56,707 bases of DNA from Anaerohalosphaeraceae bacterium (GTDB lineage: Bacteria; Planctomycetota; Phycisphaerae; Sedimentisphaerales; Anaerohalosphaeraceae): NCBI GenBank assembly GCA_037479115.1, contig JBBFLK010000021.1, positions 1 through 56,707 on the forward strand, given 5' to 3'. The notes beneath the pieces are model-generated. The model had not been told where the DNA came from. It did no database searches and saw only the letters and a list, made by a program, of their open reading frames with translations. Positions 17,808-26,064 of this stretch are shown piece by piece (the stretch's first letter is position 1; every line of letters begins with the position of its first letter). Both the position numbers and the translations under genes were made by a program.

Positions 17808-17882
17808 AAACGGCCCCGTACCCAAGCCCAGGGAGGGGAAACTCCGGCCGTTTCCTGATAACTGACAGCTGATAACTGACGA
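17808..17882. repeat. Inverted repeat plus tandem 14-base repeat (possible dispersed element)
   Basis: An eight-base inverted repeat pairs 17808-17815 with 17846-17853. Directly after it, two nearly identical 14-base units lie head to tail at 17855-17868 and 17869-17882, sharing CTGATAACTGAC. The element sits in the 155-base gap between the GH43-like and GH39 genes. The layout resembles dispersed intergenic repeats; copy number cannot be seen from one window. Confidence 0.55.
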
Positions 17883-17911
17883 TTTTTGAACTGGAGCAAA
17901 AGGGATAGAAA

Positions 17912-19612
17912 ATGAATCGTCGGACCTTTTTGCATCGCTCTATCCTGGCCGTTTCTGCCGGGTTTCTGGCCTCTCGAAAAGGGTTTTCCTTGGAATCGCC
18001 GGAGGGCTTTCCGGTCCAAATCGTTGTCGATGCCTCCCGAAAAAGCGGCGAGTTTCGTCCTATCTGGCGGTTTTTCGGGGCCGATGAGCCGAATTACGCC
18101 TATATGAAAGACGGCAAAAAACTTTTGGCCGAATTGGGAAAGCTGGCTCCGCAGCAGGTCTATTTCCGCACTCACAATCTTCTCTGCTCCGGCGACGGAA
18201 CCCCGGCCCTCAAATGGGGCTCCACAGGCGTCTACCGCGAGGATGAGCAGGGCAGGGCTGTTTATGACTGGACTCTTTTAGACCGAATCTTTGATACCTA
18301 TCTGGAGTGCGGTGTCAGACCCTACGTTCAGATTGGTTTTATGCCAAAAGACCTGTCCATCAAACCCGAACCCTATCAACATTCCTGGACCCCTTCGGCC
18401 AAATACGAAGAAATCTATACCGGCTGGGCCTATCCGCCGAAGGATTACGGCAAATGGGCTGAGCTGGTCTATCAATGGGCCAGACACTGCGTACAGCGAT
18501 ACGGGCGCAGTGAAGTCGAAACCTGGTACTGGCAGGTCTGGAACGAGCCCAACATTGGGTATTGGCAGGGCACATTCGAAGAGTTCTGCCGGCTTCACGA
18601 TACGGCGATTGATGCGGTCAGAAGAGCTCTGCCGACCGCCCGGGTCGGCGGTCCCGATGTTGCCGGCAGCGGCGGACAATTCCAAAAAGATTTTCTCCGG
18701 CATTGTCTGGAAGGCACCAACCGGGCAACCGGCCAAACGGGCACTCCGCTGGATTTTGTCTCGTTCCACGCCAAGGGAGCTCCTCGCTTTGCGGACGGCC
18801 ATGTTCGAATGGGCATTGCCGAACACCTTCGAACCATCGAAGACGGTTTTCGCATCATCGCCTCCTTCCCGCAGCTGCAGGGCCGGCCGATTATCATCGG
18901 CGAATCAGATCCGGAGGGCTGTGCCGCCTGTCAGGGAGAACATCTCGGTTATCGCAACGGGACGATGTATTCCAGTTATACGGCCGCTGTGTTTGCCCGC
19001 AAGTACGAGCTGGCCGAGCGGTACGGCATCAATTTGGAGGGGGCCCTGACCTGGGCCTTTCAGTTTGAAGACCAGCCGTTTTTTGCCGGGTTTCGTTCTC
19101 TGGCCACACGGGGTATTGACAAGCCCGTCCTGAATGTTTTCCGAATGTTCAGCCGGATGGGCGGTCAGCGGCTCGCCGTCCAAAGCAGCGGGGCTGTTTC
19201 CCTCGAGACCATGCTCCGGGAGGGCGTCCGCCGTCAGCCCGATGTTTCTGCGCTGGCTTCCCTCGACTCGCACAAACTGGCTCTTTTGGTCTGGCATTAT
19301 CATGATGACGACCTGCCCGGGCCGGAGGCAAAGATTGAACTGAATGTGAAGAATCTGCCGGCGGATTTCCGGCCGAGTTCTGTTCGGCACTTTCGGGTCG
19401 ATCAGACTTACAGCAACGCCTACACCCTCTGGAAAGAAATGGGCCGGCCGCAGGACCCCGCCCCTGAACAGTATGCACGGCTCGAACAGGCAGGCCGTCT
19501 GGCGGAAATCCCTGCACCGGAGCTGAGCGTTTCCGAAACGGGCGGTTGTATTTTTCGCTTTTCTCTGCCCCGGCAGGGAGTATCCCTTCTTGAGCTGCAC
19601 CGCACGGGGTAA
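17912..19612 (+). CDS. Glycoside hydrolase family 39 (beta-xylosidase type)
   Basis: A 566-residue enzyme with a Tat-like signal (NRRTFLHRSILAV). A TIM-barrel GH39 catalytic domain covers most of the protein, with acid/base E212 in QVWNEPN and nucleophile E331 in IIGESDPEG. The C-terminal ~120 residues look like the beta-sandwich of GH39 beta-xylosidases. GH39 members release xylose or iduronate; xylosidase is likelier beside GH43. It follows a repeat-bearing gap, so it may have its own promoter. The start at 17912 has AAGGGAT upstream. It is the last gene of the polysaccharide locus. Confidence 0.88.
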   Translation: MNRRTFLHRSILAVSAGFLASRKGFSLESPEGFPVQIVVDASRKSGEFRPIWRFFGADEPNYAYMKDGKKLLAELGKLAPQQVYFRTHNLLCSGDGTPALKWGSTGVYREDEQGRAVYDWTLLDRIFDTYLECGVRPYVQIGFMPKDLSIKPEPYQHSWTPSAKYEEIYTGWAYPPKDYGKWAELVYQWARHCVQRYGRSEVETWYWQVWNEPNIGYWQGTFEEFCRLHDTAIDAVRRALPTARVGGPDVAGSGGQFQKDFLRHCLEGTNRATGQTGTPLDFVSFHAKGAPRFADGHVRMGIAEHLRTIEDGFRIIASFPQLQGRPIIIGESDPEGCAACQGEHLGYRNGTMYSSYTAAVFARKYELAERYGINLEGALTWAFQFEDQPFFAGFRSLATRGIDKPVLNVFRMFSRMGGQRLAVQSSGAVSLETMLREGVRRQPDVSALASLDSHKLALLVWHYHDDDLPGPEAKIELNVKNLPADFRPSSVRHFRVDQTYSNAYTLWKEMGRPQDPAPEQYARLEQAGRLAEIPAPELSVSETGGCIFRFSLPRQGVSLLELHRTG

Positions 19613-19665
19613 ACGGGGGTTTTAGACCGGCTTGAAAAGGGGAACGTTCAAACGCGAAACCAAAT

Positions 19666-19750
19666 CGGAGGAGGAGGGATTCGAACCCCCGGTGCCTTTC
19701 GGCACAGCGGTTTTCAAGACCGCCACCTTAAGCCACTCGGTCACTCCTCC
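19666..19750 (-). tRNA. tRNA-Ser (anticodon UGA)
   Basis: On the minus strand an 85-base tRNA folds with acceptor pairing GGAGGAG/CTCCTCC, a T-loop TTCGAAT and anticodon TGA read from CTTGAAA. An extra variable arm (GTGCCGAAAGGCAC) marks it as class II serine. The discriminator base is G at 19666. CCA is not encoded and must be added after transcription. Confidence 0.95.
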
Positions 19751-19777
19751 AGACAGCTGGAAGACCGGACAGAGGAT

Positions 19778-19806
19778 ATTGTAGAAGGCGGATATGCAGA
19801 AGTCAA
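19778..19806 (-). promoter_or_regulatory. Sigma-70 promoter for tRNA-Ser
   Basis: On the minus strand TTGACT (19801-19806) is followed after 17 bases by TACAAT (19778-19783). The predicted transcript starts about 20 bases before the tRNA 5' end. Confidence 0.75.
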
Positions 19807-19827
19807 CCCAAGTCCGGCGACTGTCGG

Positions 19828-20289
19828 TCAGTCATTCCGTCCATAAAGATATTGTTCGTCCGCAAAGGTATAGTCAAAAACCTCTTCGGGTTTGAAGTAA
19901 AGGCTGATTTCATACTCTGCCGAGGCGGGACTGTCGGAGCCGTGAATCAGGTTGAATCCGCGGCTGCATCCGAAATCCCCGCGAATCGTGCCCGGTTCGG
20001 CCTCGTAGCCGAAGGTGGCCCCCATCAGTTTTCGAGCCATCTGGATGACCCCTTCGGCCTGCCAGACCATAATCAATACGGGTGATGAGGACAAATACCT
20101 TACGACGCCTTCAAAAAAGGGCTTGCCTTCGTGAACCGCGTAGTGCCTGCGGGCCAGCGATTCGGGAATCTTCATAAACTTGGCCGCTACCAGTTTCAGG
20201 CCCTTGTCCTCAAATCGCTGGATAATTTGTCCCATCTTATGCCGATGTACGGCATCAGGCTTGAGGATAATCAGCGTCCTTTCCGGCAT
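19828..20289 (-). CDS. ndk: Nucleoside diphosphate kinase
   Basis: A 153-residue cytoplasmic enzyme that moves the gamma-phosphate of ATP to other nucleoside diphosphates through a phospho-histidine. The catalytic His is H116 in NLIHGSDS, and the N-terminal ERTLIILKPDAV is the family signature. Length matches the usual ~140-155 residues. It lies 26 bases after the OmpA-type gene and probably shares its transcript. No strong ribosome site is visible before the ATG. Confidence 0.97.
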   Translation of the reverse strand: MPERTLIILKPDAVHRHKMGQIIQRFEDKGLKLVAAKFMKIPESLARRHYAVHEGKPFFEGVVRYLSSSPVLIMVWQAEGVIQMARKLMGATFGYEAEPGTIRGDFGCSRGFNLIHGSDSPASAEYEISLYFKPEEVFDYTFADEQYLYGRND

Positions 20290-20315
20290 ACTGGTTTTAT
20301 CCGCAAAGCCGGCGG

Positions 20316-21095
20316 CTACCGTGTGCTGGGAACAATATAAATCTCCACCCGGCGATTGGCTGCATTGCCGCCTTTGTTGGGCTTGTTCGGTTCAACAGGA
20401 CGGTATTCGCCGTAACCCTTGACGGCCATTCGTTCCGGCGCGATGCCGGCCGCTATCAGAGCGTTCAGAACGGATATGGAACGATGGACCGACAGATGCC
20501 AGTTCGTCGGATGGGCCTGCAGGGTGCTGGGCTTCTTAATCGGCACATCATCTGTATGCCCAACAATCACCATATCAAATCCCGCGGCCTCCGGTGTTTT
20601 CATAATCGCGGCCAGCTGCCGAAGGGCTTCCTGAGCCGAGGCGGCAACCTTGTCGCTGCCTAAGTCAAACAGCAGGTCGCTCTTGAATTTAAGCATCCCG
20701 GTGCTTTCATCAAAGGTAATCATATCGCTGGTCTTGGCGAACTCCTGAAGCCGCAGATTCAATTCCGGCGGCAGGGGAGCACCGCTCTGAAGCAGTTGGG
20801 CCTGCATCTGAGCAATCAGGGCCTTCTTCTTTTCTAAATCTGCTTCAAGGGCCGCTATAAGGGCATTCTTGGCCTGAAGGTCTGCGCTGCCTTGGCCGGC
20901 GAGCATTTCTTTGTCTTTCTGGCATTGCTGCAGGTTGACGCTGCACTGAGTTAATTCATTTTCCAGGCTGGAAATGCGTTCCTGCTGGAGTCGGTTCTGA
21001 GTCCGGAGCTCATCAATAGTCGGTTGTTGACAACCGGTTATAAAGATCAGAGCGGCAACGGAAACAATTCCAATCAAAGTCTTAACCATCTTCAT
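20316..21095 (-). CDS. OmpA-family peptidoglycan-associated lipoprotein with coiled coil
   Basis: A 259-residue lipoprotein. The signal peptide ends in the lipobox ITGC (Cys22). Residues ~30-110 form a long coiled coil rich in Gln, Leu and Glu. Residues ~130-259 are an OmpA/MotB C-terminal domain with VIVGHTDDVP, YGEYRPV and NAANRRVEI, which binds peptidoglycan. It would tether or space the outer envelope. The frame extends 15 codons upstream, but ATG 21095 has AAAGGGA before it and gives a clean signal peptide. Confidence 0.9.
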   Translation of the reverse strand: MKMVKTLIGIVSVAALIFITGCQQPTIDELRTQNRLQQERISSLENELTQCSVNLQQCQKDKEMLAGQGSADLQAKNALIAALEADLEKKKALIAQMQAQLLQSGAPLPPELNLRLQEFAKTSDMITFDESTGMLKFKSDLLFDLGSDKVAASAQEALRQLAAIMKTPEAAGFDMVIVGHTDDVPIKKPSTLQAHPTNWHLSVHRSISVLNALIAAGIAPERMAVKGYGEYRPVEPNKPNKGGNAANRRVEIYIVPSTR

Positions 21096-21165
21096 ATTCA
21101 ATCCCTTTCTTGCTCCAGAAACTCCGTATTTGTTGCTCAAATCAGGAAAAAACTGTATTGATGCA

Positions 21166-21193
21166 ATTACACCTTCTTTTTATCGGTTTACAA
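21166..21193 (-). promoter_or_regulatory. Probable promoter for OmpA-type gene and ndk
   Basis: On the minus strand TTGTAA (21188-21193), a 16-base spacer and TGTAAT (21166-21171) form a moderate sigma-70 promoter about 70 bases before the OmpA-type start. Confidence 0.45.
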
Positions 21194-21206
21194 GAGCGAA
21201 TCTAAT

Positions 21207-22265
21207 TTATTTTTTCTTTTTTTTCTCGGGTTTTGGGGCCTTTTCTTTTTTGGGCTTTTGAGCGATGCCTGCCGGCTTAGGCGGTTTTTCCGACAGCATT
21301 GAGTTGAAAACAGCCAGCAGGAGCAGCGTCAGGACGAAAAGACCGCCTGCAATCCACCAGGCCATAGAGACTCCCATCAGCTGAGAACCGGCCAGGAGGT
21401 TCAAAAGTCCGGGGCGGATATGCCGCAACCCGGCCCCCAGGGCAATTGCCGCAATAATCAGCGAAGCAAAGGGAACCAGCATTGCTAGACCGTAGGCGGT
21501 GGTGGCCGGGTCCACTGGGGCGGCGGCAGCGAGTTGTACTGCGGCGCCGGATGGAGCTGTAACGGATTCGAGCGAAGCCGCTTCGGCGGCGGAGACCGCC
21601 TGCGGGGTTTTGGCCTCTTCTGAGACTTCCTCAAGCGGGGCCTCTTCGGCCAGTTTGAGCGGTTCTTCTGCCAGCGGCGCTTCTGCGGCCCCTTCCGCTG
21701 CGGCGGGCAGAATGTCGTCCAGCACCGCTCCTAACGAGGTGTCATCCGCCTGCAGGGATAGGTCCAAAAGGCCGGAGCCGCTGCCGACGCTTTCGAGGTT
21801 GGCGTCGGCATCCAGACTTTCGATTTCTTCCAGTTCGCCGGCGCGGGTTTCCCCTTTGGTATCGGCGGCCAGTTTGTAGCCCTCATCGCTTTCATCCAAA
21901 ACATTGATGCCCATCGAGGTTGCCCGTGTGTCTTCAGAGCTGAGGTTTTCTTCGCCGGCCATGCTCAGGCCGAATCCGCCTTCGCTTTCCTTTTTCGGGG
22001 TTTCAGGGGTTTCCTCTTCATCGGGCAGGAGCTTGATTTCGGCCGTTTCCTCCAGCTTCAGGTCAAAGTCCGTTCCGGCGGCGGTCAGGTCCAGCAAACC
22101 CTGCTGGTCGGCAGCCAGTGCATCCACCTGTGTTTGGTCAAAGAGGGCTTGTCCCTTATCGAGATATTGGCGAAGCGTGCCTTCTTTGACGAGGGCTTTC
22201 ACCTGTTCTTCGCTCTTGCCGAGTTTTTCCATTACTTCCTGAAGGGTGTAATATTTGCCTGCCAT
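21207..22265 (-). CDS. N-terminal HTH-domain membrane protein, planctomycete type
   Basis: A 352-residue protein. Residues 1-55 resemble an excisionase/MerR-type helix-turn-helix (YTLQEVMEKLGKSEEQVKALV). Residues ~60-250 are acidic, Ala/Glu-rich and probably disordered, and contain GSGLLDLSLQADDTSLGAVL, a motif I associate with planctomycete proteins of this layout. Two membrane segments lie at about 258-280 and 300-324. The tail is very lysine-rich. A DNA-binding-like head on a membrane anchor is unusual; the HTH may bind protein instead. Function unknown. It lies 15 bases after the next upstream gene, so the two form an operon. Confidence 0.8.
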   Translation of the reverse strand: MAGKYYTLQEVMEKLGKSEEQVKALVKEGTLRQYLDKGQALFDQTQVDALAADQQGLLDLTAAGTDFDLKLEETAEIKLLPDEEETPETPKKESEGGFGLSMAGEENLSSEDTRATSMGINVLDESDEGYKLAADTKGETRAGELEEIESLDADANLESVGSGSGLLDLSLQADDTSLGAVLDDILPAAAEGAAEAPLAEEPLKLAEEAPLEEVSEEAKTPQAVSAAEAASLESVTAPSGAAVQLAAAAPVDPATTAYGLAMLVPFASLIIAAIALGAGLRHIRPGLLNLLAGSQLMGVSMAWWIAGGLFVLTLLLLAVFNSMLSEKPPKPAGIAQKPKKEKAPKPEKKKKK

Positions 22266-22280
22266 AATTGATTTCCTGCC

Positions 22281-22718
22281 TTATTGAATAAGTTCCGTTT
22301 GGGATTGGTTTTTCTTTTCGGTTTCGGGCGGGGTGGGCTGAATCGCTTCGAGCATCTGTTTTTGGTGGATGTTTTCGAGGACGCTTCGAATCTGCTGCGG
22401 GGTCGGGTCGGCGCTGTTCCATTCGGTCAGGAGCCGGTCATATTCCCAGGAACGGGCGGCCATCAGCCGAATCTGCTTGAATCCGGTTTGCCGGTCGAAA
22501 AACTCATACACCCAGATGGTCCGGTTTCGTGTATCGATCAGAGCGATGCCCTGGTTTTCACGGCTGATTTGAACGGGCACAGCCAGAATTGTGGAGGCGG
22601 TCGGAGCTTCGCCGGCACGAACAGCAAGCGGTTCAAAAGGGTTGCGGAACAAAAGTGCCGCTGCGGCTATCCCCACAGCGATGCCGGCTATGAAACGAAA
22701 TCGATTCAGCGCACCCAT
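22281..22718 (-). CDS. Hypothetical membrane-anchored protein
   Basis: A 145-residue protein of unrecognised function. An N-terminal membrane anchor spans about 8-25 (FIAGIAVGIAAAALLF). A compact exported or periplasmic part follows, with GIALIDTRNRTIWVYEF in its middle, which recalls short beta-strand proteins of planctomycetes. The tail is polar and Gln/Thr/Glu-rich. It is the first gene of a two-gene operon with the HTH membrane protein and has its own promoter upstream. Confidence 0.75.
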   Translation of the reverse strand: MGALNRFRFIAGIAVGIAAAALLFRNPFEPLAVRAGEAPTASTILAVPVQISRENQGIALIDTRNRTIWVYEFFDRQTGFKQIRLMAARSWEYDRLLTEWNSADPTPQQIRSVLENIHQKQMLEAIQPTPPETEKKNQSQTELIQ

Positions 22719-22763
22719 TTCCGGTTTTACCTAACCTCCGCAAAAATACTGCTTTATCCATCG

Positions 22764-22791
22764 ATTATACCGGACTTCTGTCGGGGTTCAA
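22764..22791 (-). promoter_or_regulatory. Promoter of the two-gene membrane-protein operon
   Basis: On the minus strand TTGAAC (22786-22791), a 16-base spacer and a perfect TATAAT (22764-22769) lie about 45 bases before the start at 22718. Confidence 0.7.
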
Positions 22792-23072
22792 CTGGTTTTT
22801 AACTCATTTGACGCTGAAATTAAGAAAACAAAGCTGCCATTTTGAACAAATTCGAAACACGAAGTTCGAAATCCATAAAAAAACTTTCGGAGTCAAAGGC
22901 AGACGGCTTATCGAATACAAAATCCTTGAATGCTTGCTGAACAGGAGGGAAGATTTTCCGGAATTTCCCATTTTTTCTATCAATTGCAGTGGGGGCAAAA
23001 ACGACTTTATTGAGGAAAGGTCTAAAAAACAAGGAAGATAGAAGATATATATTGTCCCGATAGTAGTTTTTG
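22792..23072. other. AT-rich gene-poor stretch with paired TTCGAA elements
   Basis: No credible gene. The stretch is much richer in A/T than its flanks. Two TTCGAA palindromes lie ten bases apart inside 22849-22872. Short frames on both strands have no family-like content. It may hold a dispersed intergenic repeat. Confidence 0.45.
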
Positions 23073-23101
23073 TTGACAAGATTAGGTGTCTTTGGTAAGA
23101 T
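23073..23101 (+). promoter_or_regulatory. Strong sigma-70 promoter for the secreted-protein cluster
   Basis: TTGACA (23073-23078), 17 bases, then TAAGAT (23096-23101). The transcript would start near 23108. An AGGAAGGGAG stretch at 23128-23137 follows and better suits the ATG at 23144 than the one at 23172. Confidence 0.75.
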
Positions 23102-23171
23102 AGGGAATATAAATTAAGTAAAAAGAAGGAAGGGAGAAAGCAGATGGAGAGCCGCCGGGCAGGAGGGGGAT

Positions 23172-25961
23172 ATGTGGCTGACGAGGCAATTTGAGTATCC
23201 CTATTGGTCCACCAACAGTACTTTTACCTCGCCGGGGGTCTGCGCGGCCTGGAATGACCCTTTCAACCCCATTCCCTATCACGATAGCGGCAAGTCGGTC
23301 ATAACCAATGGAGATGTGGAAATCACGATTCATACCGAAGTGGTTCATCCGGTCTGGTCGGTTATGGGGTATATTACCGACACCAACAGCCTTGGTTTTA
23401 TGTACAGTGATGCGTATTTCTTTCTGCAGACCTATGTGATTCGGAATCTGAAAAACGAACCGCTGACGAATCTGGAGTTTTATCAGTTTCTGCACAGTCA
23501 TGGAGCGGATGAGTACGGGCCGTATGTGAATTCGACGTATTGTGACGCGGCCTTTCCGGACCCGCTGGCAAATTATGTTCCGTTCAACCCCGTTCATCGG
23601 GTGGGCAATTTTCGCTATGACATTACGCAGTGGAACGGGCCGAAGACTTCCTCCAGTCATGTGGATTTTGTTGGGTTCAGCAGCACGGTGGAACCGGACT
23701 GGATTGACAATTCTATGTATCGAGGCCATCAGGGCCGACCGCGGGACGGGACGCACGTTCATATTGAAGACCGTGTTTTAAACGGCAAAGACCGGATTTA
23801 CGGAGAAGAAGTCGGCGGGGCGATGGGCTGGGCCCTGGGGACACTGGACCCCAACGAAAGCACGTCGCTGACTCTGGCGTTTCTGTTTGGTCCGCAGAAA
23901 GAGACGGAAAAACTGGTCCTGGGAAAGACGGATGATGTGGAGGCGGGAGGATGTGTGGGACCGGGGGATACGCTCACATACACTCTCCAGTGGCAGAATG
24001 TCGGTACGGAAGATGCGCAGGATGCGGTGCTGGTGGATTATCTGCCGAAGGGAGTGGATTATGATCCTGTCCTGAGCCTCGAGCCGCTGGTTTTGGATCC
24101 GAATTATAATCCGGCCGACCATACATACACCTGGCATTTGGGGACGATTCCGGCCGGCAGTTCCGGCAGCCGACAGTTGAGGGTGACGGTCACGGAACGG
24201 GCTGAGCCGGGGATGCCGATGCGCAATCGGGCGGTTTTGACGAGCTCGCTGGGGCTGGTGAGTGCGGAGTGGGACACGCGGGTTTGCTGCTGGAGTGGGG
24301 AGGAGGTGATTTATGTGGACCGGCGTGCGAAGGGAGCGGATGTGGGGACCCGCTGGCGGGATGCCTATACGGATTTGCGGCGGGCGCTGGCCCGAGCGGC
24401 CGTCGGCTGCGGCTGTGAAATATGGGTGGCGCAGGGCGAGTATGATCCGGGGCGTCTGCCGGAGGAGACGTTTGTGATTCCGGCCGGGGTGAGGGTTTAC
24501 GGCGGTTTTGCGGGAAATGAAAGCAGTCGGCAGCAGCGGAATCCAAAAAAGTATAAAACCATCCTGACCGATGCGGCCGATGCGGAACGCAATGAAACTG
24601 TGGTACGGATGATGAATAACAGTTTTCTTGATGGGTTTACTATAACGGGTGCGGACAATCCCGAAGGGCCAAGCTATGGTATTTATGGTTCCGGGGTTGA
24701 CTTTTCACTTGCCAACTGCATTGTAGAAAATAACGCAGATTTTGGCATCAGAGCGATTAACGGCAACATAATTCTGGAATGGTGTTATGTGCGAAATAAT
24801 GGCTCTGACGGGATAAGACATTCAGGAGAAGGGTATACGCTATCGATGAGCAACTGCTGGGTGATGAAGCAGATGAGAAATGGAGTGTTTTGTCAAAGTT
24901 CCACTCCGCGAATCTTCAATAGCATCATTTCAGAGTCAGATCTATCCGAATTTGGTAATGCAGGCGTCCGAATGATTAACCCGACGAATCCGCCAGTTCT
25001 TCATAATTTGACGATGGCTTATAACAGAAATGTTGGGTTATCATTTGTTGATAACCGAACACTTTCTGACCCCAATGACAAAGACTGGCCGGAGGTACAG
25101 AATTGTATTTTGTGGTACAACAATCGAGGGGGAGAACAGGTTTCCGGTTTCGGGAGGGAGCATATCTACTACAGCTGCATCTATGATCCGAATCATCCGC
25201 AAGGGAATTTCACGCCGGACGGCAACGGCAACATCAGCGTCGAGCCGAAGTTTGCCTATGAGGACCCCAACAATGTGCGGATTTTATACGATTCGCCCTG
25301 CAAAGATGCGGGCAATCCGTATCTGGAGTATGAGGGGCAGACGGATATGGACCATCAGGAGCGGGTGTACGGGGCGGCGGTGGATATGGGGGCGTATGAG
25401 GTGCACTGCGAGGACATCTCCAATCCTTTGGATTGGAATGCGGATGGTTTAGTCAACTTTTTCGAGTTCAGCTCTTTTGCTCATGCCTGGCTGAGCCGGG
25501 ACCCGAATGACCCTTCTATTACCGATCCAAACCTGGTTGATCCGAATGATTTTATCGGCTGGAATCCGGTTTGGGATTTAAACGGCAATTATGCTGTTGG
25601 TCTGTCGGACCTGATTCTGTTTACCAACGAAACACCGTGGTTGTGGAAAGCGTGCTGGCTGGATATCGAGCAGATACAGGGAATGGGCAGCGGCGGCGGG
25701 GATATGCTGTTGATGGGCGGCGATTTTATGGGGCTCAAAGATATGCAGTCTGCTTCCGAGGCAATCGAACAGCCGGAGGTGTCAATCGAAGGCCGGATTA
25801 GCCACCTCCAGGAAGCGATTGCGTTTTTGGAGCGCATTTGGCGGGAGGACCCGGAGATGCAGAAAGATATTGACGCCGAGGTCTGGAAAAACTTTATGGA
25901 TACAGTCTATCAGGGTCTTCTTGAATTGCAGGCCGACAGTGTCCGGAGAGAACAAGAATGA
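23172..25961 (+). CDS. DUF11 / right-handed beta-helix protein with dockerin-like repeats, probably N-terminally truncated
   Basis: A 929-residue protein. Residues ~1-250 are an unrecognised aromatic-rich domain. A DUF11 repeat lies at about 253-375 (GDTLTYTLQWQNVGTEDAQDAVLVD). A parallel beta-helix region follows at about 380-740, with short repeats around IVENNADFGI and DMGAYEVH. Two dockerin-like calcium loops (DWNADGLVNFFEF; DLNGNYAVGLSDL) and a helical tail end the protein. Such proteins are normally exported, yet no signal peptide is present. The ATG at 23172 has AGGAGG five bases upstream; another ATG at 23144, better placed behind the promoter, is in a different frame and stops after 16 codons. 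A lost or frameshifted 5' end is likely. Confidence 0.75.
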   Translation: MWLTRQFEYPYWSTNSTFTSPGVCAAWNDPFNPIPYHDSGKSVITNGDVEITIHTEVVHPVWSVMGYITDTNSLGFMYSDAYFFLQTYVIRNLKNEPLTNLEFYQFLHSHGADEYGPYVNSTYCDAAFPDPLANYVPFNPVHRVGNFRYDITQWNGPKTSSSHVDFVGFSSTVEPDWIDNSMYRGHQGRPRDGTHVHIEDRVLNGKDRIYGEEVGGAMGWALGTLDPNESTSLTLAFLFGPQKETEKLVLGKTDDVEAGGCVGPGDTLTYTLQWQNVGTEDAQDAVLVDYLPKGVDYDPVLSLEPLVLDPNYNPADHTYTWHLGTIPAGSSGSRQLRVTVTERAEPGMPMRNRAVLTSSLGLVSAEWDTRVCCWSGEEVIYVDRRAKGADVGTRWRDAYTDLRRALARAAVGCGCEIWVAQGEYDPGRLPEETFVIPAGVRVYGGFAGNESSRQQRNPKKYKTILTDAADAERNETVVRMMNNSFLDGFTITGADNPEGPSYGIYGSGVDFSLANCIVENNADFGIRAINGNIILEWCYVRNNGSDGIRHSGEGYTLSMSNCWVMKQMRNGVFCQSSTPRIFNSIISESDLSEFGNAGVRMINPTNPPVLHNLTMAYNRNVGLSFVDNRTLSDPNDKDWPEVQNCILWYNNRGGEQVSGFGREHIYYSCIYDPNHPQGNFTPDGNGNISVEPKFAYEDPNNVRILYDSPCKDAGNPYLEYEGQTDMDHQERVYGAAVDMGAYEVHCEDISNPLDWNADGLVNFFEFSSFAHAWLSRDPNDPSITDPNLVDPNDFIGWNPVWDLNGNYAVGLSDLILFTNETPWLWKACWLDIEQIQGMGSGGGDMLLMGGDFMGLKDMQSASEAIEQPEVSIEGRISHLQEAIAFLERIWREDPEMQKDIDAEVWKNFMDTVYQGLLELQADSVRREQE

Positions 25962-25998
25962 ATGCATTGCGTCAGAACTACAAAGTTCATGAAAATCT

Positions 25999-26033
25999 GG
26001 GTTTGAGCAGGTATGTGACTAACTTGCAAACCC
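25999..26033 (+). other. Intergenic inverted repeat
   Basis: Bases 25999-26005 (GGGTTTG) pair with 26027-26033 (CAAACCC) around a 21-base loop, in the gap before the first small PEP-CTERM gene. No T run follows. Confidence 0.3.
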
Positions 26034-26064
26034 GGGCAAACAAAGAAAGAAGGGAGACCCTGTG

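Noticed and set aside
22804-23079. Short frames on both strands in the AT-rich gap
   Set aside because: They lack ribosome sites and family content, and overlap each other on opposite strands.
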